This document shows, in pieces, positions 16,642 through 26,000 of a DNA stretch of 64,000 nucleotides. A program made the position numbers and the translations under genes. Under the pieces are notes generated by a model that worked only from the letters and a program-made list of their open reading frames with translations, was not told where the DNA came from and searched no databases. Source of the DNA: DASXHZ01 sp036488085 (GTDB lineage: Bacteria > Acidobacteriota > Thermoanaerobaculia > Gp7-AA8); NCBI GenBank assembly GCA_036488085.1, contig DASXHZ010000060.1, forward strand, positions 3,350 to 67,349. Reading direction: 5' to 3'. Position 1 is the stretch's first letter; each line of letters opens with the position of its first letter.

Positions 16642-16797
16642 ATGGAAAAAGCTGCACAGCCAGACAGCCGCGCTTCTGAGAGCGTGCGGCGCGCAGTCGC
16701 CGGACTTCGCGAATTGCAGCGGCGGATCGCTAAGAGAACGAAGTCTGACCTATCAGATCGCGAGGTTCGATCCGCGATCGAGCACAGCCGGTCTTAG
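16642..16797 (+). CDS. Possible 51-residue basic small protein
   Basis: ATG 16,642 to TAG 16,795. The product is charged and helical-looking (SVRRAVAGLRELQRRIAKR, SDLSDREVRSAIEHSRS), with the character of a small regulator or antitoxin. It ends 21 bases before the MFS start on the same strand. No clear ribosome site and no family recognised; a chance ORF is possible. Confidence 0.35.
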   Translation: MEKAAQPDSRASESVRRAVAGLRELQRRIAKRTKSDLSDREVRSAIEHSRS

Positions 16798-16818
16798 CAA
16801 TCAACATATCCTTCCCCG

Positions 16819-17988
16819 GTGCGCACCGACATCGCGCTTCTCTTCGCCACGCGGGCGATGCGGATGTTCGCGTATGGCGCGGTGTCGGTGGTGCTCGTGC
16901 TGTACCTCGCAGGGCTCGGGATCCCGGCGCAGCGCATTGGGCTGCTGCTGACGCTAACGCTGATCGGCGACGTGATCGTGTCGCTGTTTCTCACGACGCG
17001 TGCGGATCGGCTGGGGCGTCGGCGGACGCTGATCGCCGGCGCGATCCTCATGGCGGCAGCGGCGGCCGTGTTTGCGGTGACGCATGATTTCTGGCTGCTG
17101 CTCATAGCCGCCACAATCGGCGTGATCAGCCCGAGCGGGAACGAAGTCGGACCGTTTCTCGCGGTCGAACAGGTCGCGCTCGCCGATGTGGCGCCGAACC
17201 GCGACCGCACGCACCTTTACGCCTGGTACAACCTCAGCGGGTCGTTCGCGACCGCCATGGGGGCGCTGGCGGCGGGCGCGATCACCGAGCGCCTCAGTTA
17301 CCAGATCGTCATCCTCGGCTACGGCGCGATCGGCGTCCTCATGGCGGTCGTCTTCACGCGCCTCTCATCTGCCGTCGACGCGCAGCACCACGACACCGCG
17401 GGCTTCCTCAGCGTGGAGAAATCGCGCGCCGTCGTGGCGAAACTCTCCGGGCTATTCGCCATCGACTCGTTCGCCGGCGGCCTGGTCGTGCAGTCGATCC
17501 TGGCGTGGTGGTTCTACCGGCGCTTCGGCCTGACTCCCGCGTCCCTCGGCGCGATCTTCTTCGGTGCCAACGTGCTCGCCGGCGTCAGCGCGCTCGCCGC
17601 GTCATCACTGGCGCGCCGCTTCGGCCTGCTGAACACGATGGTGTACACCCATCTCCCGTCGAACATCCTGCTGATCCTCGTGCCGTTCATGCCGAACCTC
17701 GGCCTCGCGATCACCGTGCTGCTACTGCGCTTCTCCATCTCGCAGATGGACGTACCGACGCGGCAGTCGTACGTCATGGCCGTCGTCGATCCGGCCGAAC
17801 GGACGGCTGCCGCCGGGATCACCGGCGTCGCACGAACGACCGGCGCAGCTCTCGCGCCGATCCTCGCGGTTCCGTTAGTCGGCAGCGCGCACGACTGGGT
17901 GCCCTTCGTTGCAGCGGGCGGCCTCAAGGTCGTCTACGACCTACTTCTGCTGCGCAGCTTCCGGCATCTCTCCCCGCCGAATCAGTGA
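16819..17988 (+). CDS. MFS transporter, 12 TM
   Basis: 389 residues from GTG 16,819. Twelve hydrophobic segments, motif A between TM2 and TM3 (TTRADRLGRRRTLI) and its weaker repeat in the second half (ASSLARRFGLLNTM). The loop carrying VGPFLAVEQVALADVAP and the Arg/Asp-poor TM1 place it with sugar/drug-type MFS porters, but the substrate is not inferable. It converges with msrA, eight bases apart. Confidence 0.88.
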   Translation: MRTDIALLFATRAMRMFAYGAVSVVLVLYLAGLGIPAQRIGLLLTLTLIGDVIVSLFLTTRADRLGRRRTLIAGAILMAAAAAVFAVTHDFWLLLIAATIGVISPSGNEVGPFLAVEQVALADVAPNRDRTHLYAWYNLSGSFATAMGALAAGAITERLSYQIVILGYGAIGVLMAVVFTRLSSAVDAQHHDTAGFLSVEKSRAVVAKLSGLFAIDSFAGGLVVQSILAWWFYRRFGLTPASLGAIFFGANVLAGVSALAASSLARRFGLLNTMVYTHLPSNILLILVPFMPNLGLAITVLLLRFSISQMDVPTRQSYVMAVVDPAERTAAAGITGVARTTGAALAPILAVPLVGSAHDWVPFVAAGGLKVVYDLLLLRSFRHLSPPNQ

Positions 17989-17995
17989 CAACGAC

Positions 17996-18475
17996 TCACG
18001 GCCTCACGTAGTGACAGTTGTATCCCCACGGAATCCGCTGCAGGTAATCCTGGTGGTAATCCTCGGCGATCCAGAACTGGGATGCGGGGACGATCTGGGT
18101 GACGATCGGGCGCGGCCACTTCGCCTGTGCGCGCACCTTCGCCTGCTCCGCGGCTTCGCGCTGTTTTTCGTCGTGATAGAAGATCACCGACCGGTACTGC
18201 GTACCGCGATCGTTTCCCTGCTGGTTGATCGTGGTCGGATCGTGCAGGCGGAAGAAGTGGTCGAGGATCTGGTCGTAGCTGATCGTCGCCGGATCGAACT
18301 CGATCTCGAGCGACTCGGCGTGGCCAGTACGGCCGGTCTTCACGTCCTCGTACTTCGGATGCTCGGTCGTACCGCCGGTGTATCCGACTTCCGTATTGAC
18401 CACGCCAGGCAGCTTGCGGATCAGCTCTTCGACTCCCCAGAAGCAGCCGCCCGCCAGTGTCGCCGTCTCCGTCAT
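17996..18475 (-). CDS. msrA: Peptide methionine-S-sulfoxide reductase MsrA
   Basis: 159 residues with the catalytic motif GGCFWGVEE at residues 9-17 and the typical GYTGGTTEHPKYEDVKTGRTGHAE. It reduces the S-epimer of methionine sulfoxide using thioredoxin. The gene is the second of an msrB-msrA pair: its start overlaps the msrB stop by four bases. It has no signal peptide, so it should be cytosolic, while its partner is membrane-anchored or exported. The C-terminal resolving Cys common in longer MsrA forms is replaced by a tail ending NCHYVRP, with one Cys. Confidence 0.95.
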   Translation of the reverse strand: MTETATLAGGCFWGVEELIRKLPGVVNTEVGYTGGTTEHPKYEDVKTGRTGHAESLEIEFDPATISYDQILDHFFRLHDPTTINQQGNDRGTQYRSVIFYHDEKQREAAEQAKVRAQAKWPRPIVTQIVPASQFWIAEDYHQDYLQRIPWGYNCHYVRP

Positions 18476-19050
18476 TTCTTGTCCTCGAACAGCTTCTTGT
18501 AGTCGCCGTAGCCCTCTTTCTCGAGGTTCTCCACCGGGATGAAACGCATGGACGCGGAGTTCATGCAGTAGCGCAGTCCGGTCGGCGCCGGGCCGTCATC
18601 GAACACGTGGCCGAGGTGCGAGTCGGCGTGCTTGGAGCGGACCTCGGTACGGGCCATGAACATCTTCCGGTCACTGCGAGTGACGACGTTCGCCGGCTCC
18701 AGCGGACGCGTGAAGCTCGGCCAGCCGGTGCCGGACTCGAACTTGTCCTTCGACGAGAAAAGGACCTCGCCGCTGACGACGTCGACGTAGATGCCGTCCT
18801 TGTGGTTGTCCCAATACTCGTTGTGGAAGGGCTGCTCGGTGCCTTCGTTCTGGGTGACGTTGTACTGCAGCGGGGTGAGCTCTTTCTTCAGCTCGGCATC
18901 GGCCGGCTTGTGGTAGTTCGACATCGATTTCCCTCCATGGATCGCCGGCTGCAGCGCCGGCGCGCTCTTGGTTGCGGCTTTCGGCGAGTTGGCGATGACG
19001 AGCAGCGCCACGACGACGGCGAGAGCGGCTATGAGGAACGGGCGTTTCAT
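18472..19050 (-). CDS. msrB: Membrane-anchored or exported MsrB
   Basis: 192 residues from ATG 19,050, chosen for the AAGGAG ribosome site six bases before it (a TTG eight codons upstream would bury that site). An N-terminal hydrophobic anchor (RPFLIAALAVVVALLVIANS) precedes the MsrB domain: YWDNHKDGIYVDVVSGE, SGTGWPSF, HLGHVFDDGP, and the catalytic RYCMNSASMRF. The CxxC zinc pairs of many MsrBs are absent. It should repair R-methionine sulfoxide in envelope proteins. Translationally coupled to msrA. Confidence 0.93.
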   Translation of the reverse strand: MKRPFLIAALAVVVALLVIANSPKAATKSAPALQPAIHGGKSMSNYHKPADAELKKELTPLQYNVTQNEGTEQPFHNEYWDNHKDGIYVDVVSGEVLFSSKDKFESGTGWPSFTRPLEPANVVTRSDRKMFMARTEVRSKHADSHLGHVFDDGPAPTGLRYCMNSASMRFIPVENLEKEGYGDYKKLFEDKK

Positions 19051-19167
19051 TTGGGACTCCTTCTGGTTTGACAACGATGCTACGCAACGGCGGATTTCGT
19101 GGATGTTCGCACAGCGCGACCTTTGCCCTTTCGTGACGGTGTGAGGGGTCGCCCATTAGCAGGCCCA

Positions 19168-19188
19168 GGGCCGGCTGAGAGCCGGCCC
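19168..19188. repeat. REP-like hairpin GGGCCGGCT-GAG-AGCCGGCCC
   Basis: Perfect nine-base stem with a three-base loop, 17 bases after the SDR stop on the minus strand and upstream of msrB. It has the same short-loop palindrome design as 33,344-33,397 (AGCC...GGCT core next to the loop). It could serve as SDR terminator. Confidence 0.6.
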
Positions 19189-19204
19189 CACACACAAATC
19201 AAGC

Positions 19205-20248
19205 TCATGACATGCCTGAGGCGCTCACCTCCGGGTGCGCGCGAACGAACTCGACCAGACGCGGCAGGTACTCGCGGAAGCGCGGAACGCGGATGCCGAG
19301 CGGGCCGAGGTCGCGGGTGGCGTTCGTGGCGTCGTAGCGCGTCGGCTGCGCGAAGTAGTCGACGGCGGCGGAGGGAATCCGCATCAGGCGATAGACGCCG
19401 GGCACGTAGTCGAGCGCGCCTTTCGCCATCCACTTCGCCAGCGGGATGCGGACGATCGTGTGGCCGGTCGCGGAGGCGACTGCCGCAATCGTCTCGTCGA
19501 TGGTCATCGGATCGGGATCGGCGAGGTGGTACGTCTTGCCGATCGACGAGGCGGAACCGCTGAGCGCCTCGATCGCATCGATGATGAAGTCGCGGGGGAC
19601 GACGTTGAACGTGTAGCGCTTCGCGCCGCCGAGGACTGGGAGAAAGGCGATGCGCGGCTGCCGCAGGATCCACTGCATGACGAAATACGGCCCGTCGTAC
19701 TTTTGCGTGGCGCCGCTCTGCGAGTCGCCGACGACGACCGAGGGGCGGTAGATCGTCGCGCGCAATCCCTCTTTCATCGCGTGGCGCACCTCGACCTCGG
19801 CGAGGTACTTCGTCTCCTCGTAATAGTTGTTGAACGTCTGCCCCTTCTCGAGGTCGTCCTCCGTGAACGTGCCGGGATAGCGCCCGCTCACGTAACAGGT
19901 GCTGATGTAGTGAAGCCGCTGCAGGCCCGGAAGCGACTTCGCGAACTCGAGGACGTGCTTCGTCCCTTCGACGTTCACGCGCACTCCGGCCTCGCGCCTC
20001 ACCGAGAGGTCGTAAATCGCGGCGAGGTGGTAGATCTGGACGATGTCGTCGCGATCGATCCGAATCGGTGCCGTGATGTCGCCTTCGATCAGTTCGACGC
20101 GGTCACCGAGCGACGCCGCCCGCTCGCGCGCCAGCGGCATGAACTTCGGCTGCACGAGACAGATCGCGCGAGCCTCGGGATCGCGGCGGAGGATCCGCGG
20201 CAGCAGCTCCGACCCGAGGAAGCCGGGGTAGCCTGTGAAGAAGATCAC
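19205..20248 (-). CDS. Extended SDR / NAD-dependent epimerase-dehydratase
   Basis: 347 residues from GTG 20,248, which overlaps the upstream stop as GTGA and puts the Rossmann motif TGYPGFLGSELL at the N-terminus. Catalytic YEETK and downstream YRPSVVVGDSQSG are typical of fatty-acyl-CoA-reductase-like or nucleotide-sugar extended SDRs (NAD_binding_4 type). The active-site Thr/Ser is in HYISTCYVSG. The C-terminal 80 residues contain a possible membrane-associating segment (YVPGVYRLMRIPSAAVDYF). Substrate unknown. Operon with the small membrane protein. Confidence 0.88.
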   Translation of the reverse strand: MIFFTGYPGFLGSELLPRILRRDPEARAICLVQPKFMPLARERAASLGDRVELIEGDITAPIRIDRDDIVQIYHLAAIYDLSVRREAGVRVNVEGTKHVLEFAKSLPGLQRLHYISTCYVSGRYPGTFTEDDLEKGQTFNNYYEETKYLAEVEVRHAMKEGLRATIYRPSVVVGDSQSGATQKYDGPYFVMQWILRQPRIAFLPVLGGAKRYTFNVVPRDFIIDAIEALSGSASSIGKTYHLADPDPMTIDETIAAVASATGHTIVRIPLAKWMAKGALDYVPGVYRLMRIPSAAVDYFAQPTRYDATNATRDLGPLGIRVPRFREYLPRLVEFVRAHPEVSASGMS

Positions 20249-20475
20249 TTCTTCGTCGACGACGCCGTCGCGATCAACCCGATCCCGGCGGCGATGGCGG
20301 CGACGCCCGCGACCAACATGGTCCGGTTCTTCGCCACGTTCTTGCGCGCCCGCTTGTCGATCTTGGTCACGGCCTTCTGAATCTGCGGCCGCTTGAGCAG
20401 CGCCTCGACGGCCCACACGGTCAACGGCGGCACGACCTGCTTGAGGATGTCTGCGGTCTGTGGTTTGTGTGCCAT
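20245..20475 (-). CDS. Small single-TM membrane protein
   Basis: 76 residues: a basic N-terminal part (AVTKIDKRARKNVAKNR) followed by one Gly/Ala-rich TM segment (TMLVAGVAAIAAGIGLIATA) and a Lys tail. It starts at the edge of the repeat array and its stop overlaps the SDR start (GTGA), so the two are coupled; it may tether the SDR at the membrane. No family recognised. Confidence 0.75.
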   Translation of the reverse strand: MAHKPQTADILKQVVPPLTVWAVEALLKRPQIQKAVTKIDKRARKNVAKNRTMLVAGVAAIAAGIGLIATASSTKK

Positions 20476-20504
20476 GGGAGCAATGTATCAGAGGGCGGAC
20501 ACAT

Positions 20505-20980
20505 CGAGATGCAGCCTCCATCTCGCCGTCTGCACCCCGTATACGCCGAGATGCAGCCTGCATTCCGCCGTCTGCACCCCGCATACGCCGAGATGCAGCC
20601 CGGACACCCGCCGTATGCAGCCTGCATCTCGCCGTCTGCACCCCGCATACGCCCAGATGCAGCCTGGACACCGGCCGTATGCGACCTGCATCCGGCCGTC
20701 TGCACCCCGCAGACGCCCAGATGCGGCCTGAATACCCGCCGTCTGCAGCCTGCATCCCGCCGTTTGCAGCCCGTAGACACCGAGATGCAGGCCCGCATCC
20801 CGCCGTCTGCAGCCGGCATCCCGCCGTTTGCACGGCGCAGACGCCGAGATGCATCCCGCATACGGAGGTGTGCGCACTGCAACTCGCCGTGTACGGGTCG
20901 CAGATCGCCAGCGACGGCCGGCATCTCCGCGTTTGCCGGCTGCAGATCGGCGTATCTGTCCCGCATTTCGCGCAATTGCC
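20505..20980. repeat. Phased 21-bp repeat array with 64-bp higher-order units
   Basis: TGCA-centred monomers (consensus about CGCCGnnTGCAnCCnGCAT, variants ATGCAG-C-CTGCAT forming dyads) start at 20,510, 20,531, 20,552, 20,573 and 20,594, then at 20,616, 20,637, 20,658, 20,680, 20,701, 20,722, 20,744, 20,765, 20,786, 20,808, 20,829 and 20,850, and decay at 21-base steps to about 20,977. From 20,594 the steps repeat as 22+21+21, a 64-base unit in four copies. All six frames are open because the unit lacks stops, but a 64-base unit shifts frame every copy, so coding is unlikely. It fills the divergent intergenic space. Confidence 0.85.
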
Positions 20981-21016
20981 GGCGCAGTAGCGCTCTTCAA
21001 CGAATAAACTCGCCGG

Positions 21017-22189
21017 ATGCTGAGCATGCTCTTGGCCACCACGATCTCCATCAAGGCAGCGCGCGTCATCGACGGCCGCGGCCACGTCACGCCGAACGCC
21101 GCCGTCGTCGTCGAGGGGGACAAAATCGTCCGCATCGACCCGCATCCGGCGCACGTCGACTACGACCTTGGCAACCGCACGCTCATGCCGGGCGGCGTCG
21201 ACACGCACGTTCACATCCACTGGCACTTCGGTCCCGACGGCAAGTCGCATCCCGACAACAGCGATCACTCCGAGTCGCCCGAGGCGTATGCGCTGTATGC
21301 GTATGAGAACGCGTGGGCGACGCTGCAGGGCGGCATCACGACTGTGCAGTCGCTAGGCTCAGAGATCGACAAGACCGTCCGCGACGCGATCGCGCGCGGC
21401 GTCATTCCGGGACCGCGCATCCTCACGGCCTACGAGCCGATCGAGGACAACAAACTCACTCCGGACCAGATGCGCGCCGCGGTCGACAAGCTCGCCGCTG
21501 ACGGCGCCGACCTCGTGAAAGTCTTCGCGTCGGAGAGCATCCGTACCGGCGGCGGACCGACGATGTCACAAGAACAGATGAACGCGATCTGCGACGAGGC
21601 GAAGAAGCACAACCTCCGCGTCGTCGTACACGCGCACGGACCCGAGAGCGTCCGCCGCTCCGTCCTCGCCGGCGCTTCGTCGATCGAGCACGGTGTCCTG
21701 ATCGGCCAGCCGGAGCTCGACCTGATGGCGGAGCACGGCACGTTCTTCGATCCGCAGCTCGACCTCATCTTCCGCAACTACTTCGAGAACAAGTCGCGCT
21801 ACCTCGGGACGCCGGGATACACCGAGGAAGGGTTCGCGGCGATGCATTCGGCGGGACCGAAGGTGCTGAACGTCTTCAAGATGGGACTGAAGACGCCGAA
21901 ACTGAAGATCGTGTTCGGGACCGATGCCGTTGCTGGCGCGCACGGCCGCAACTTCCAGGAGCTCGAATACCGCGTCCGCACCGGCGGACAGAACCCGATG
22001 GACGCGATCACCTCGGCCACCTCGCTTTCCGCCGAGTCGCTCCGCCTCGGCGACACCGTCGGCACGATCGCCCCCGGCTACGAAGCCGACCTGATCGCCG
22101 TCGACGGCAACCCGCTCACCGACATCGGCGCGCTGGAGCACGTCGCCTTTGTCATGCGCGGCGGCAAGGTATACAAGAACGTTCGGTGA
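21017..22189 (+). CDS. Amidohydrolase (imidazolonepropionase/prolidase-like)
   Basis: 390 residues. Metal-binding pattern of the amidohydrolase superfamily: HVH after the PGGVDTHVHIHWH strand, Lys in VKVFAS, His in VVHAHG, His in IEHGV and Asp in FGTDAVAG, so a binuclear site is complete. The C-terminal beta sandwich returns with GYEADLIAVDGNPLTDI. The family hydrolyses cyclic amides, Xaa-Pro or acyl-amino-acid substrates. No convincing ribosome site before ATG 21,017; ATG 21,026 is an alternative. No signal peptide is clear, although the first residues are hydrophobic. Confidence 0.9.
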   Translation: MLSMLLATTISIKAARVIDGRGHVTPNAAVVVEGDKIVRIDPHPAHVDYDLGNRTLMPGGVDTHVHIHWHFGPDGKSHPDNSDHSESPEAYALYAYENAWATLQGGITTVQSLGSEIDKTVRDAIARGVIPGPRILTAYEPIEDNKLTPDQMRAAVDKLAADGADLVKVFASESIRTGGGPTMSQEQMNAICDEAKKHNLRVVVHAHGPESVRRSVLAGASSIEHGVLIGQPELDLMAEHGTFFDPQLDLIFRNYFENKSRYLGTPGYTEEGFAAMHSAGPKVLNVFKMGLKTPKLKIVFGTDAVAGAHGRNFQELEYRVRTGGQNPMDAITSATSLSAESLRLGDTVGTIAPGYEADLIAVDGNPLTDIGALEHVAFVMRGGKVYKNVR

Positions 22190-22201
22190 AGTGAGGCAAT
22201 C

Positions 22202-22846
22202 ATGGAAAAGGTCAAAGTCGGTGTTCTTGGCTCGGGCGACGTCGGAAAAGTCCTCGCGGGCGGGTTCCTCAAAGTCGGTCATGCGGTGCGGATCGGGTCG
22301 CGCAGTCCCGAGAAGCTGAAGGACTGGGTGGCCGGCGCGGGTGACGGCGCTTCGGCAGGCACGTTCGCCGAGGCCGCGCAATTCGGCGACATCATCGTGC
22401 TGGCGACCCACGGCGAAGGGACGCCGAGCGCGATCGAGATGGCCGGGACAGACAACTTCGACGGCAAGGTCATCATCGATGCCACGAACCCGCTGGACTT
22501 CTCCAGCGGCGGCCCTCAGCTCTCGATCGGCTTCAACGACTCCCTCGGCGAGCGCGTGCAGGGCTTGCTCCCGAAGGCGCGCGTCGTGAAGGCGTTCAAC
22601 ACCGTCGGCAACGCCCACATGATCGACCCGCAGTTCCCCGGCGGCCCTCCGACCATGTTCATCGGCGGCAACGACGCCGACGCGAAGAAGCTCGTGACGC
22701 AGATTTCCGAGGCCTGGGGATGGGAAGTCGCCGACCTCGGCGGGATCGAGGCGTCACGCTACCTTGAGCCGATGTGCATGGCGTGGGTGGTGTACGGCAT
22801 CCGCACCGGCCAGTGGGGACACGCGTTCAAACTGCTCCGAAAATAA
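22202..22846 (+). CDS. NADPH-dependent F420 reductase-like Rossmann protein
   Basis: 214 residues with VGVLGSGDVGKVLAGGF at the N-terminus (GxGxxG), the NADP-selective GSRSPEKL after strand 2, and VIIDATNPLDF. This matches the YqeB/F420-NADP reductase-like family (NAD_binding F420). In bacteria without F420 these act as oxidoreductases of unknown substrate. Separated from the amidohydrolase by 12 bases, so an operon is likely. Confidence 0.82.
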   Translation: MEKVKVGVLGSGDVGKVLAGGFLKVGHAVRIGSRSPEKLKDWVAGAGDGASAGTFAEAAQFGDIIVLATHGEGTPSAIEMAGTDNFDGKVIIDATNPLDFSSGGPQLSIGFNDSLGERVQGLLPKARVVKAFNTVGNAHMIDPQFPGGPPTMFIGGNDADAKKLVTQISEAWGWEVADLGGIEASRYLEPMCMAWVVYGIRTGQWGHAFKLLRK

Positions 22847-23050
22847 GACACCTCCGCTCTCTCCTAGGGACGCACACAGATTCGTTACACGAAAGGCGGC
22901 CTCGGGCGTTATGCTCTCGACGCCCGGGCGCTTCGTGCGCCTCTCATTGCGCGACGCGCCCTCGTCAAAATTGATCTTGTAAAGGCAGCGAACTTGCAGC
23001 CGCGACCGCAACTTAGCCGCAGCTGGCAACCATTCGAATCGAGGGTAGGC

Positions 23051-26000
23051 ATGCGCAAAGTCGTCCGTATTCTCCTCGTTCTCACCTTCACTCTCGCCCT
23101 GATGCCGGCAGCGGAGGCACAGTACTTCGGGCGCAACAAGGTCCAGTGGCAGAAGTTCCACTTCAAGGTTCTTCAGACCCAGCACTTCGACATCTACTAC
23201 TACGATGAAGAAGCCGACGTCGTGAATGACATCGGACGCATGGCGGAGCGCTGGTACGCGCGCCTGTCGACCACCTTCAACCACACCTTCACCCGGAAGC
23301 CGATCGTCCTCTACGCCAACGCCGCCGACTTCCAGCAGACCACCACCACCGGCGAGATCATCGGCGAGGGCACCGGCGGCTTCACCGACGAGTTCATGAA
23401 CCGCGTCGTGTTGCCGCTCACCGGCGACTACGCGGAGAACGATCACGTCCTCGGCCACGAGATCGTCCACGTCTTCCAGTACGACATCGCGGCGTCGCAG
23501 AACACCAGCCGCCGCCGGTTCAGCCTCGACCAGCTCCCGCTGTGGCTGGTCGAAGGCATGGCGGAGTACTTCTCGAAAGGCCGCATCGATCCGCTCACCT
23601 CGATGTGGGTCCGCGACGCCACGCTCCACAACCGCCTGCCCGATCTCCGCAAGCTCACCACCGACCCGCGCTACTTCCCCTACCGCTACGGTGAAGCGCT
23701 CCTCGCCTACATCGGCGGCCGCTTCGGCGACGAGGCTGTGGTCCGCTACTTCCTGGCCGCGGGACTGGTCGGCATCGAGCCGGCGTTCGACCGCACTCTC
23801 GGCCTCTCCGCGAAGCAGGTATTCGCCGACTGGCAGGAGGCATCGCGCGAGCTGTACAACCCGGTCATCGCGCTCCGTCCGTCGCGCCTCGGCGCGCCGC
23901 TCCTCGGCAAGCTGAATACGCGAGCGGACCTCAACCTCGGTCCGGCGCTGAGCCCCGACGGCAACTACATCGCCTTCCTCTCGACGCGCGATCTCTTCGA
24001 CATCGATCTCTTCCTCGCCGACGCGCATACCGGCAAGACCATCCGCCGTCTCGTCTCCGCGACGACCGACGCACACTTCGACGCCTTGCGATTCATCGAT
24101 TCGGCCGGCACTTGGTCGCCTGATTCGCAACGCCTGGCCGTCGTTCTGTTCGAGAAGGGCGACAACTACCTCGGGATCGTCGACGTCGGATCGCGGCGCG
24201 TCGACCAGATTCGCGTCCCCGGCATCGACGCGATCACGAACATCGCGTGGTCGCCGGCCGGCAACGTCATCGCGATCTCCGGCCAGAAGACCGGCGTCAC
24301 GGACCTATTCCTCTACAACCTCGACACCAAAGAGGTCCGCCAGCTCACGGACGACAAGTACGCCGACATGCAGCCGGCGTGGTCGCCCGACGGCAAGCAG
24401 ATCGCGTTCGTCACCGACCGTGGCGCGGGCGCCGATCCGGCGCTCCTCCACTTCAGCGATATGACGATCGCCACGATCGATCTCGACGGCGGACAGGTCC
24501 ACCTCCTGCCGCTCTTCTCGAACACGCGCCACATCTCGCCGCAGTACGCGCCCGACGGCCGTTCGCTCTACTTCATCGCGAATCCGGAGGGCGTCCCCAA
24601 CGTCTACCGCTACACGTTCGCCAGCAATACCATCGAGAAGATCACGAACGTGATGACCGGCGTCGCCGGCATCACGGAGATGTCGCCGGCGCTCTCGGTC
24701 GCGAACCGCACGGGCCAGATCGCGTTCTCGCTCTACGAGGACGACGACTACAACATCTACCAGCTCCAGCCGGCGCCCCAGGGAACCGTCGTTTCCGCCG
24801 CGCAATCGCCCGCGCCGAACGAGACCGCGCGCGCCGCCGTACTTCCGCCGCTCCGTGCGACCGGCTCCGAGATCACGGCGTATCTCAGCAAGCCGTCCGA
24901 GGGGCTGCTGCCGGCGAATACCGTGTTCCATGAGACGAAGTACAAGCCGGGCCTCCACGTCGCGTACATCGGACCTCCGACCATCGGCGCGGGTGTCAGC
25001 CAGTTCGGCGTCGGCGTCGGCGGCAGCGTCTCCGCCTACTACACCGACATCCTCGGCGAGCAAAACGTCGGCTTCACCCTCCTCGGCACCGGCACGGGCG
25101 TCGGCACCATCGCCGATCAGATCGGCGGCGAAGTCTTCTATCTGAACCAGCAGCACCGCTTCAATTGGGGCGCCGACGTGACGCACATTCCGTACGTCTC
25201 GCTGACGCCGGGCTTCCGGCAGGACTTCGTCAATGGCCAGCTCGCCGACATCTACCAGGAGTTCCAGCTCACCGAGACGATCGATGACGGCTCGCTGCTC
25301 GCGCAGTATCCGTTGAACTCCACGCGACGGTTCGAAGTATCCGGCGGTATCGAACGCTACGCGCTGAAAGCCGAGCTCGAGGAGCTCGCCGTTGTCGGCG
25401 ATACGGTCATCTCCGACACGCGCACGCGGTTGCCGGGCGGCTTCTCGGTGAGCCTTCTCAAGACCTCGGTGGCGTTCGTCGGCGACAGCTCGGTGTTCGG
25501 GTTCGTCTCGCCGGTGCGCGGCACGCGCTACCGCTATGAGGCCGACGCCATGTCGGGCGACCTCCGCTTCGAGACGGCGCTCGCCGACTACCGGCACTAC
25601 TTCTTCTTCAAGCCGGTGACGCTCGCCGTGCGCGGTCTCCACTACGGCCGCTACGGCCGCGATAGCGACAACTTCAACATCCTCTCGCCGATCGACCTCG
25701 GCTATTCATACCTGGTCCGCGGGTACGACTCGGTGAGCCTCGGCGAGTGCGTCGCGACGCCGACAGACCCGTGTCCGGTGTACGACCGCCTGGTCGGATC
25801 GCGCGTCGCCGCCGCGAGCATCGAGGTCCGCGCGCCCCTCCTCGGGACGAAGGAGTACGGCCTGATCAACGCCCCCGCGGTTCCGACCGAGATGGAAGCG
25901 TTCGTCGACGCCGGCGAGGCGTGGACAGCGCACCAGACGCCGAAGTTCAACTTCAAGCGCGACGCGACGTCGACGCTCGTTCCGGTCGTCAGTGCCGGCG

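Noticed and set aside
16508..16951. 147-residue plus-strand frame across the mosaic palindrome
   Set aside because: It reads through the inverted repeat into the MFS gene in another frame and has no recognisable domain.
20421..20975. Long open frames on both strands through the 21-bp repeat array (up to 184 residues, and as 5' extension of the SDR to 21,268)
   Set aside because: The 64-base unit shifts frame each copy and every frame is open only because the monomer lacks stops. No ribosome site, and the SDR start at 20,248 has a clear coupled GTGA.
20505..20980. CRISPR array
   Set aside because: Monomers are contiguous, with no unique spacers, and there are no cas genes; the Cas4-like gene at 50,965 belongs to the TM0106 family and is 30 kb away.
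22847..23050. Coding extension of the BamA fusion to TTG 22,994
   Set aside because: ATG 23,051 has GAGGG and begins the signal peptide; the extension has no signal-like character.
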